Assembly (NCBI GenBank): GCA_916048095.2
Contig: OU696577.1
Coordinates: 3,699,501 to 3,763,500 of the forward strand
DNA: 64,000 bases
Source: Sacculina carcini
Lineage: Eukaryota > Arthropoda > Thecostraca > Sacculinidae
Direction of reading: 5' to 3'
Positions within the stretch are counted from its first letter, which is position 1, and every line of letters begins with the position of its first letter. The notes under the pieces are model-generated. The model had not been told where the DNA came from and made no database searches. It saw nothing but the letters and a program-made list of their open reading frames with translations. Below, in pieces: positions 1-9,566 of this stretch. A program made the translations under genes and the position numbers.

Positions 1-1004
1 TCGCAGCAGCGAGAAATCATAGGCGGATGAAGTAAATATATATATTGGGGCTAAATATTATATATTGGTTTGTTGAAAATGTTTTTTAGAAGATATATCA
101 AAATTAGGGGTAAACATTGCATGCGAAGGACATTTTTAAAACGTATTTCAAAGAGGCTAAGCCCCCCTGCAAAATTCCTGGATCCGCCATTGTCTCTATT
201 GATCGCTGTGTTAAATCTATCAGTCGTCGGTGGAAATGACATGGTCTTGAATAAACGGTTATATCTTTTGGAATGTTGGCACTACATATTTTAAAAATAT
301 ATCATCTTGTAGAAAACAAAATTTCCAATCTGTGGATATAAAAAACTGTCAATTCTGTTGAGCAGTTTTCCTCAAACCCGACAGAATAAAGTTTTGATTA
401 TTATCGGGTTTATATGCTGGTTTACATGTTTATATGCAACAAAACCGTCGGTATTTTTGAGGTTGTAGGCGCTGCACGTTTACATATTTTACTTATTTGT
501 TCACGTGTCATGGTAATTAATGTATTGTGTTGTTTTAAAGGTGCACTGTTGTTTATGTTTATATGTGTGTTATGATGTTTTAATGTTATATTTATTATCG
601 CTGTATAAATGCACAAACATGCATGTCTATATTTGTGGCACGTATGTTATTGAATGTATATGTTATTGAGTGTGTTGTGTATTGTTTTATGTGTGCAATT
701 TTTGTCTCGCGTCGCGTGCCCTGTAAAATATCTCATTATGCGCATTGCGCAAGTAGACCCATGCAGCGCGGATTTATGTGAGTATCGGACAACTTCCGGT
801 GAGTGCGCTCATTGTCCGATACTGGCATACATCCGAAATACAGATCCCGCCCTATTCGACCCGCTCATTTTTGCCGTGTGTATCATCAACCTGTGTGTAT
901 CGTCGATCTGTGTGTGTCATCGTCGACCATTTGTATTGTTTGCGGACGGCGCCAATATAGTGTTCGAGAAAACTCGTGTTTTCTGCTAATCGACCAAATT
1001 CATC
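1..1004. other. AT-rich DNA, no gene recognised
   Basis: Only short, low-complexity ORFs are present on either strand and none shows a recognisable domain. The stretch before the palindrome cluster may be flanking DNA or the degraded 5' part of the Penelope-like element that follows; the sequence does not decide. Confidence 0.5.
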
Positions 1005-1009
1005 AAGCT

Positions 1010-1253
1010 GCTCTTTTAAGAGCATTTAATTAGCGAATCATTTACACCGCCCTTTTAAAGGCGAATTGTCAGTTGCGAATTCAACGCATAGTCCAGTCTT
1101 TTTTAAAGACTAAGCGAATTTAACGCAATAGACAGAGCGTTTCCGGTATCGTTGACAATCGCGAATTGTCAACTTTGGCGTAGCAATGTCTACCAACAAG
1201 GTCGCATCTCTTGTTGTGCGCAGGGTTTGTTTGGTTTAAACCATGGTTTAAAC
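1010..1253. repeat. Cluster of five short palindromes
   Basis: Five inverted repeats lie within 245 bp. GCTCTTTTAAGAGC is at 1010-1023, CGCC-cttttaaa-GGCG at 1048-1063, AGTCTTTTTTAAAGACT at 1095-1111, TTGACAAT-cgcga-ATTGTCAA at 1153-1173, and the perfect 20-mer GTTTAAACCATGGTTTAAAC at 1234-1253. The first three share a TTTTAA core but have different complementary arms, and two of them are followed by a GCGAATT motif. They lie just upstream of the Penelope-like ORF. A role as transcribed hairpins or terminal structures of that element is inference. Confidence 0.6.
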
Positions 1254-1329
1254 TGTAGTGTTGTCCAATAGGCACACAACAAGCCTACACACACAGCTAT
1301 CGTTCATCACCATATTTGGAAGTGTTCAT

Positions 1330-2121
1330 CGTGTCACCCAGTGTTCAGTGAAGCCTCACCACAGCGGCTCAATCACATCTTGGATGTCTTATGGTCCAAA
1401 AAGTGCTAAGTGTGCAATAGCATATGGGGAATTTGTGAGGGCTTCGAGAAGGGCCACTACACCGGCGACACTTCAGACTTCCATTAAGACCATTGAGAAC
1501 CGATTTAGACAAAATGGCTACCCCGACTATGTGATCAAAATGAGCAAGAACAAGGCAATTAGAGATATCAGAGTAGACAAGCAAGCTGAAAGTAAGGAAG
1601 ACAAATATTTCATCAAACTACCGTATCTGGGTGAGAGCAGTCGCCGACAATGTTATTCCCTCATCAAGAGAACAGGTCTCCAGGGGAAAATACGGGTGTG
1701 GTTCGACCCGGGTCGACGGCTGAAGCGGATTTTCGCTCCACCAAAAGAGCGTTTCAGGTGCGCACCACAATGTGATACCTGGGCCACATCCATGAGTCCC
1801 GACAGAAAACTATGTTGGAGGAAAAATGTCATATATATGATAGTGTACACGGTATGTGGAAAAATCTACATTGGTGAGACCTCGCGACCAGTACGTGTAA
1901 GGATCCTGGAACACTCCAACTATAAGCTGGGAGGTCCAATTATAAAGCATTTTATGGAAGAGCATAACAAAATGGAAGTATCGATAAAGTGGACAGTTAT
2001 ACACAGCGGAATATTAGACGATGCTACTAGAAGATATGCAGAGGCAGCATACATTCAAGAAAATGACTCCAGCTGCATCATGAACGGCTGCAAAGGAATT
2101 GAACTTAATTGCAAATTCTGA
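1330..2121 (+). pseudogene. Penelope-like element, C-terminal RT remnant plus GIY-YIG endonuclease
   Basis: The frame is open from 1258, but recognisable homology starts near 1330. The first part matches the end of a Penelope-type reverse transcriptase (segment around 1490-1530, ending FRQNGYPDYVI). A linker with Cys pairs near 1760-1815 follows, then a GIY-YIG nuclease at about 1829-2090. Its signature is VIYMIVYTVCGKIYIGE, with the conserved Arg and Glu-His in RVRILEH. In this family RT plus GIY-YIG performs target-primed insertion. The RT catalytic core with its Asp pair is absent, so this is a 5'-truncated copy. No frame break is seen in the retained part. The call is firm; the exact left edge is not. 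Confidence 0.85.
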
Positions 2122-2285
2122 TTTAATGCTAATATCTATTGCATGTAATTGTTGATTGTTAGTTTTATATCATTTACTTAAAAGTGTGTCAAAATCATAT
2201 ACGCGTGTCTTAATGTTTATATTCATTTATATCTACTGAATATGTTGTGTTCTTGGCTCGTCTTTTTGATGTATTTTATAAAACA

Positions 2286-2322
2286 GTACTTGATAAATCC
2301 TTGTTCAGGCGAAACGTCGTAC
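2286..2322 (+). ncRNA. Hammerhead-ribozyme-like motif (degenerate)
   Basis: The 3' region of the Penelope-like element contains TTGATAA (2290-2296), a CCT/AGG mini-stem (2299-2301 with 2307-2309) and CGAAAC (2310-2315), flanked by GTAC on both sides. This is the order of a hammerhead core (CUGAUGA, stem II, GAAA). Penelope-like elements are known to carry hammerhead motifs. Two core bases differ from consensus, so this copy is probably inactive. No cleavage-side stem was established. Confidence 0.3.
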
Positions 2323-2407
2323 TAATACATAAATAATTGTGCCCGATGAAGTATACTTTTTTCATCATATAACATTACCGGGTGCGTGAGTGCAACTTCT
2401 TTATGCG

Positions 2408-2457
<50 letters not shown>

Positions 2458-2465
2458 ATATATAC
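2408..2465. repeat. (TA)n microsatellite
   Basis: A run of alternating T and A about 45 bp long, ending in TATG/TATA variants, closes the 3' flank of the Penelope-like element. Confidence 0.9.
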
Positions 2466-2639
2466 ATTGTTTTGGTAGTGTTATTGGCTGCACGCAAACC
2501 CAACCCATCATTCACTACACAATTCATCATTCAAAACCGCACCAACAACCAATAAGCAACTACAGGCGTTCCTGCCCTGCCGATTGATACCGTCCCCCTC
2601 TGATTGTTTTATGAAGAACACACACAATCTTTTTCATAC

Positions 2640-2938
2640 TTAATTTTTCATCTATTGAATCACATTTATTGTTGATTGTTGTTATTTATTGAGTAGTATG
2701 GGCAGAGTGACATTATGGAGTGTTATCGGATGGATTGTTTATTTTTATGTATGTATTATTTTGTTTTCGAACTCTAGAATTCTTTAATTCAAGAAATCTT
2801 TCGCTAGAATTCTTTAATTTTTGATCTCTCTCTTTACACATTTGGGCGCTTACGATACATGGAACTACCGCTGGGTGTCGATAGTGCTTGCACGCTTGTC
2901 ATGCTACTGGATTTGCCTGTAATTAATAATAATAAATA
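2640..2938 (+). mobile_element. LINE 3' end, family C, copy 1 (TAA-tailed)
   Basis: The segment shares its last 300 bp with copies at 24,685-25,893 (+), 40,784-41,165 (-) and 47,983-48,225 (-). The shared marks are a GGGCGGAGTGACATTATGGA-type block, a 'cgcttccggtacatgg'-type block, then GCTACTGGATTTGCCTGTAA and a (TAA)n tail. A fixed 3' end with a variable 5' break and a short-repeat tail is the mark of target-primed LINE insertion. No coding part remains here. Confidence 0.7.
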
Positions 2939-3771
2939 TTAATGCAATAAATCGGCTTCTCATGAAAATATTTACACATGAAGCGCCGAGGAAATATAGA
3001 CAAACGCTAGTTATTAATGGACATACATTTCGGGGAATTGTCGTCAGGTGTGTGAACCTCGCACACAACCGTCAGTGATGAAATCAATGAGGATAAATTG
3101 AGGGAGACGAAGCAAGATAAGACCACAAAGACGTGGCCACGACTGGAGCACAGAACAACAGCGCCTGCGGTGGAGATAAATCTCGTCAAAGATCCAGCTC
3201 ACAATTGGGATTAGGCAGGCAAAAAGGAGACAACGCTGCCTCTAATCTCATTACCCGATTGCGGATCAGTGGTGGAACTTCACATTCCGTACGCTCGACC
3301 TTCAGCTGTCGGATCACTTGTCAAGAGGGTTTTATGGATTAAGCAAGTGGTCCTTTGGTTACGCCACACTTGCTGAGTATTGACCTGGCTGGTGTCAACA
3401 CTAGGTCTAGTAACCACACTGTCATCTCGTTAATCGTTCATATGACTTTCCTGATCTTGTAGATCTTGTCTTTTAGAGTATCAATATTTTGTGATATTGT
3501 TACATTCGCTAAACCGAGCGAAATAACGTAATTGGTTGTGCGATCACATATTCCAGCTGACAGCCGTAAAACATATAACCGAAAAAAACCAACAACCGCT
3601 AGAACTTAGTGCTAAAAGTTACTCGTCAATATTGAACAATAAAACTTGTGCAGACCTCCGTATAGAAAAAGTGATGCCACTGAACACGTGCGGCTTGAGT
3701 TTGTGTACCTTAATATTTCAGCTCAGTCACTCGTGTAACACATCATTCATCCAGCAGCAGTAACATATATG
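2939..3771. other. No recognisable gene
   Basis: There are only short ORFs without domain signatures. Two blocks (about 3010-3200 and 3250-3420) have higher GC and could be pieces of an unrecognised repeat, but nothing specific can be supported. Confidence 0.5.
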
Positions 3772-4062
3772 TAGGGTGACCTTTTGACCAACTTTTTCAT
3801 CATAGACTCTGTTCATCATAAGAAGTCCAAAAATCAACATTATATTGATCTGAGGTAAGTATTAAAGAAGTTATAAATGCAACTTTTTGCACCTTCATAT
3901 TTTTAGCGCAAATTTTGCTACATTTCATTATATAGAACAAGTATTTGGATTTAGGACAATTTTTGAATTTTTATAATGAATATTTCACACTATGAATTAA
4001 TTATTTTCAGTTGTGAAGTTGTGCACTGTAGCATATGTTCATGTATTGTCAACATAAACTCG
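3772..4062 (-). repeat. Interspersed repeat D, copy 1
   Basis: Reads on the minus strand like copies at 44,341-44,799 and 48,712-49,083 + 55,080-55,195. All share runs of AAAAAGTTGCAAAAGTTGC, the block TAATACTTACCTCAGATCAA and the terminal GGTCACCCTA. Class unknown. In the other copies the end is a TTGCA-TT-TGCAA hairpin, then CTAG followed by T, which resembles a Helitron 3' end. This copy supplies the empty-site sequence for the large insertion at 49 kb. Confidence 0.65.
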
Positions 4063-4084
4063 ATACGTTGTTGCTGTTCTTGTT

Positions 4085-4730
4085 GTTATACGTTTTAACT
4101 AGTCCCTTTCTTCCCCTCCGTTGCTTTCTGATAGTGTGCCTCAGGGCTCTATTCTTGGTTCTCTCCTTTTCAATCTGTATATGTCTTCTCTTTGCCCTAT
4201 TCTACGTAAATTCCCCAATTCATACTGTAATAGATTAGTGCAGGATATTGTGTATGAATGATTATTTTGTATGAGCGTGAGTGAAGGTGCTGTATGTGTA
4301 TATGAGCGTGCGTTTGATTGATGGATGGTCCGGTTTGCTGACTGGGCGTGCCACGTGGTGGCGTCATGTTTCGGCAGTCGTTGTGTGAGCGTCGTAGAGT
4401 GTTTGTCGGTGTGCGGTGTCTTGTGGGCGCGCGTGGGGCTTCAATGCCCCCGCGCGCCCGTCTTTTAATACATCTTGTTTATGTTCATTATGTTTGCTTT
4501 GACAAGTTAACCGGCCTGTAACACATACCATATCTACGCTGATGATCTGCAACTATACATTCCGTTATCAAAATTATCTTATAATCCGCTCTCAAAGTAA
4601 TTTTGCGGCATCACATCATGGGCATCATCCCACCAGCTCATCATCAACCACTCTAGAACCGAATACATGGTTTTCCATCCTCCAAGAATCTCTCCCCCGT
4701 CTCTCTCTGTCTCCCTATCAGCTTGTGATC
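4085..4730 (+). pseudogene. LINE reverse transcriptase fragment (CR1/L2-like), split by an LTR insertion
   Basis: Translated in shifting frames, 4130-4225 gives the RT motif VPQGSILGSLLFNLYMSSLC, and 4529-4560 gives YADDLQLYI, the catalytic YADD box. The text between them is an LTR-derived insertion with a CATAC duplication. The wording closely matches the LINE at 27,146-31,528 (same PQGSILG and YADDLQLY boxes), so both belong to one family. Only the middle of the RT is kept. Confidence 0.75.
4226..4523 (+). mobile_element. LTR plus primer-binding-site stub of a gypsy-type element
   Basis: The insertion is flanked by the 5-bp duplication CATAC (4221-4225 and 4524-4528). It starts TGTAATAG. 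A GC hairpin (GGGCGCGCGTGGGGC / GCCCCCGCGCGCCC, 4425-4459) matches the one in the LTR of the element at 5,686-8,157. The LTR seems to end at TTTGACA (4504). Next comes AGTTAACCGGCC (4505-4516), 11 of 12 bases identical to the primer site of element 3 (26,195-26,206), then TGTAACA directly before the TSD. So this is not a plain solo LTR but an LTR-PBS unit with nearly everything else missing. If TGTAACA is instead taken as the LTR end, it is a 298-bp solo LTR. Confidence 0.7.
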
Positions 4731-4948
4731 GCAATCCAGGGCAGCCCGGCAATCGTGGAGAGGTTGTGTTGTTGGTTGCGCGATGAGGATTGTGTTGTGA
4801 TTGTATTGTTCTAGTTGTTGTAAAAGATATTGTGATGTATGTAAATATTATGGTTTAACACAGAACTCACGTTGATATTTGTGTTTTATATTTGGGGAAC
4901 ACCTAAAACCTAAAAGAGACAAGGAAAATTATCAATCAAGTTCTAAAC

Positions 4949-5685
4949 ATGAAATGTCGAGAAAACGTAATGGATCTCAGAAACACCGACGATACGGTCA
5001 TGAACAACGAAATTGCTGCCGAAACGTTCAATTCTTTTTTCGCTAATGTAGGTCCTCATATAACTAAACTATTTTCTAAACAATCCTATGTGAATACTAT
5101 GTCGCGGTCACCCACAACTATGTTTCTCGCACCTACCAATCCACTTGAAGCTCAAAATATTATATCAACTCTAAAAAAATCTTCATCAAATGACAATATA
5201 GATACTCGATTACTTCATCTCACCTCACTTGAAATATCGTATTATCTATCGCACTTGAGCAATTTATGCTTTCAAACTTCAATTTTTCCTGATATTTTCA
5301 AAGTTGCCACAGTTATACCATTGTACAAATATGGAGATACGACCATTATCAGCAAGTACAGACCGATCTCTCTTTTATCCAACATTTCCAAAATAATAGA
5401 AAAGGATATTTACAAGATAATATACAGCTTCATTGAGAAGAAAAATCTCATCTCAAATTATCAATTCGGATTCCGCAAGAATCATTTAAGTGAACATGCT
5501 GTATTATATTTTGACGATACTGTTAAAGATGCAATGGATAAAGGCAAGTATTGTGTGACATCTATATTGACATATCAAAAGCGTTTAATGCAATGTGTTT
5601 ATCGTTGATGAGAACATTGCAAAATTACAGCACAAAATTAATAACTGCATGACAAAAATATCTAGCTGGTTCAATAACAATAAAC
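4949..5685 (+). pseudogene. LINE reverse transcriptase fragment, N-terminal half
   Basis: The ORF 4949-5608 reads as the region before and at the start of a Jockey/CR1-superfamily RT: FNSFFANVGPHI, then YRPISLLSNISKIIEK (5350-5400) and NYQFGFRKNHLSEHAVL (5457-5507). The part that should carry the first catalytic Asp and the YADD box is missing; the frame jumps near 5570 to text such as AKLQHKINN. The fragment breaks at 5685, where a non-autonomous LTR element is inserted, and resumes at 8158. Confidence 0.75.
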
Positions 5686-7076
<1,391 letters not shown>

Positions 7077-7745
7077 CCTCCACCTGTTTTTACAGAAACA
7101 TGAACTATAGAGCATACAATAAAAAAACGCATAACAAACAAACAAAAACAACCAAACCCGACGACGGCCTCCACCAGACGCACACACCTTGGCAGCGGCG
7201 AAGCGCAACACGGCAGGCCCCAGCATCCTCCACGCTCCCGCCTCCGCCCGTGCTCTTCAGTGCTCCGCCGCAGCCTGCCGTCCTCTTCATCACCGGCTGC
7301 CGCGACAGGGCACAACACCTTGACCCCAGCATCCACCATGCTTCCGTCGACACCGGTGCTCTTCAGCACCCTACCGCGACAGCCGTAACGTCGCCGCACA
7401 TGCAGGCCACGCCGTCGTCTCAACTCCTTCGTTTTCTCCTCCGGCTTTAGCAGCTCCTTTCTCTCACATGCCCTCCAGCACCAGCAGCCTCCACCAGCGA
7501 CCTTCTATCTGCCCGGCGACGAGTCCAACACCAGTGCAGGTGGGACGACGAGCAACCCTCGGCCACAGCTCCCCCGCAGCTTCCTGCCGGCACCATGCTC
7601 TCCTGCCGTCCCCCTGCACACCAACCTGACACGCCGCCGAGCACCTCCACCACGTCCTCCAGGCCGCTGCAAATACTGGAGGGTACTATCTCCGCTGCTG
7701 AAGCCGGGTCGCAGATAAACAATATTTCCAAATAAAAAACAAAAG

Positions 7746-7757
7746 GCCGAAATAGCT
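7746..7757 (-). promoter_or_regulatory. Primer-binding site complementary to the tRNA-Phe 5' end
   Basis: The minus strand reads AGCTATTTCGGC directly after the 5' LTR; the plus strand reads GCCGAAATAGCT. From memory, metazoan tRNA-Phe(GAA) begins GCCGAAATAGCTCAG, so the match is exactly nucleotides 1-12. There is no TGG (CCA-complement) site. Confidence 0.65.
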
Positions 7758-8065
7758 TGTAACAAAACCAGAAGCTAAAATATATTCCAGACAGGCGCAC
7801 GTGGGCATCACTGCCCCACGCGCGCCTACAAGACGTCACGCCACAACCACAGCTCAAACAGGACTGCTAGCTCACAGCGTGACACACGGGAGCACAAACG
7901 GACACACACTCACGCACAGTCCTCACGCACAGTCCTCACGCACACCGCCACAACCAATCAGCGGCGAGCCGGTCAATCGCTCGCCGCCGCGGGGCATGCA
8001 CACTTCATGAAACGCATACATACAAACACATCACCAAACAACGCAAACACGAGCGCAAACGCGAA

Positions 8066-8104
<39 letters not shown>

Positions 8105-8157
8105 CACAGACACTCCAACGCGCTCACACAATCTCTCTCGCTCACAATCACACCACA
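7758..8157 (-). repeat. LTR of the non-autonomous element (5' LTR on the minus strand)
   Basis: 400 bp, direct repeat of 5686-7076 with a 33-bp CA run and an additional copy of a 13-bp motif (about 7915-7940). Confidence 0.85.
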
Positions 8158-8765
8158 ATGTAATGAATGCCTGAATGTAAACAAATCAGTGTTTCAATTT
8201 TTCTCAAGAAAACATAGTATTGTTGATTCCTGTCAGTATCACATCAAGAATGCTACTCTGCCGTGCAAACGGACTGTAAAGTTCCGTGGAATTCATGTTG
8301 ACTCGGACTTGTCTTACAAATCACAAATTTCAAGCGTTTGCAACAAACTTGCTCAAATAAACGGTATGATAAGTCGAGCCCAACAGTTCCTGGATTCCAA
8401 ACAACTCTGCCTCCTTTACAAATCTCTTATATTAACGCATCTAAATTATTGAAATTTGGTCTGGGGAATAAATTACAAATCCAATCTTCTTCGTATTTTT
8501 TAATTACAAAAGTGGTCTTTAAGAATTATTCTTGGTGTTCGTAGATACGACAGGGCCACACATAAATTTTAATAACTAAGACTTCAATTTTTTTTGTCAA
8601 ATCATAAATGATATATTATTATTATTATTCGGTTTTAAACACAAAAATGAAAAGTTACCATTGTCATGTTGCGAGAAATTACAAAAATACTTTTGATACG
8701 AGACATAAAAATTACTTCAAAATTACTTTTTCCTTCAAAGTTTTTCGACTTAATTCCTTTACATA
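8158..8765 (+). pseudogene. LINE reverse transcriptase fragment, C-terminal part
   Basis: Continues the fragment that stops at 5685. ORF 8189-8452 gives VKFRGIHVDSDLSYKSQI and a thumb-like region (SRAQQFLDSKQLCLLYKSLI), typical of the Jockey/CR1 RT C-terminus. Decayed text up to about 8765 includes a TRHKNYFKI piece, as at the end of such ORFs. Frames change several times. Confidence 0.7.
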
Positions 8766-8820
8766 AGACTTTACAGGCGATTCACGGACTATTTACAGAC
8801 GATTACAGGCAGTACATTAC

Positions 8821-9284
8821 ATGAAACGCCTCCATTCGGTAGCGTCATTCTTGAACCCCATGGCTTCGACCAGGTATGCGACGTTGTTGCAGTATACCAG
8901 CGAAGATGCCTCATCAAACGAAAAGTACTTCCCGAACTATTTCTCATGGTTTCGATACCAAAAGTACGTTGTCTCAGGTGCCAGCAGACGCTTCTCACGG
9001 AGGCGAGAACCCAGACGCTGAGCGGACTCCTTGGACAGGTTCAAGTCTTGCGTCAGATCGTTTAGCTCAGCTTGGCTCAGTGGCACCGGCCGGTCCTGCT
9101 CTGGTGGCTGGAATGTACCAGATTCGTCGGCATCGGCATCATCTGCTGACTCTGGGTCGGACGACGACTCCATGTTGACGTCATGTTCCTGAATAGGGAA
9201 AAGAGTTCCGTGTGCTACTGGCTTAATTGCTGAAGGAACGTCGGGATACTGAACAGGTTGTTTGTTTTTTCGATAAAATACCAT
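8821..9284 (-). pseudogene. Frameshifted fragment of an invertebrate ORF family of unknown function
   Basis: From 9284 the minus strand encodes 115 residues: an acidic Ser/Asp/Glu segment, then LSQAELNDLTQDLNLSKESA, GSRLREKRLLAP and YFWYRNHEK. The reading continues in another frame from 8937 to 8821 (FDEASSLVYCNNVAYLVEAM, then EWRRFM). From memory, this order of motifs recurs in many uncharacterised arthropod and other invertebrate proteins, often in repeated genomic copies; its function is not known to me. One frameshift near 8940 separates the parts and the C-terminal remainder is absent. A repeat-borne pseudogene is the best reading. Confidence 0.55.
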
Positions 9285-9350
9285 GTAGATTCGTCATACA
9301 GAAGTAACATTTATTTACAGTCCGTTATTTATTTATTTCTAGCTATCCCT

Positions 9351-9356
9351 TTTATT
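9351..9356 (-). terminator. Candidate polyadenylation signal AATAAA
   Basis: It lies about 210 bases downstream of the stop of the RT-RNase H reading frame (minus strand), after the GC hairpin. Position fits; function is inferred. Confidence 0.35.
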
Positions 9357-9482
9357 TTGGACCAAAGTTACATAACACATACATCATCATCATCATCAAC
9401 ATGTATTTGTTACAAGCATATACACCAGGCAATGAACAGAACGCGCAGGCTCTGTGGTACATACATGGTTTATACAGTCCGG

Positions 9483-9523
9483 GGGCCGCCTGGTCCCGGA
9501 GGTGCCGTTGCTCCAGGCGGCCC
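9483..9523 (-). other. 11-bp GC-rich hairpin downstream of the RT-RNase H frame
   Basis: GGGCCGCCTGG (9483-9493) pairs perfectly with CCAGGCGGCCC (9513-9523), with a 19-nt loop. It lies 44 bases after the stop codon on the coding strand. It may be an RNA packaging or priming structure, or a chance GC-rich fold; only position and pairing support a role. Confidence 0.5.
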
Positions 9524-9566
9524 GTAATACCAGATTAAGACAGTGAAAACAATCACGACAATGTTG

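Noticed and set aside
7746..7757. Start of a tRNA-Phe gene on the plus strand (GCCGAAATAGCT)
   Set aside because: Only the first 12 nucleotides are present; no anticodon arm or T-arm follows. The site abuts an LTR, so it is a primer site.
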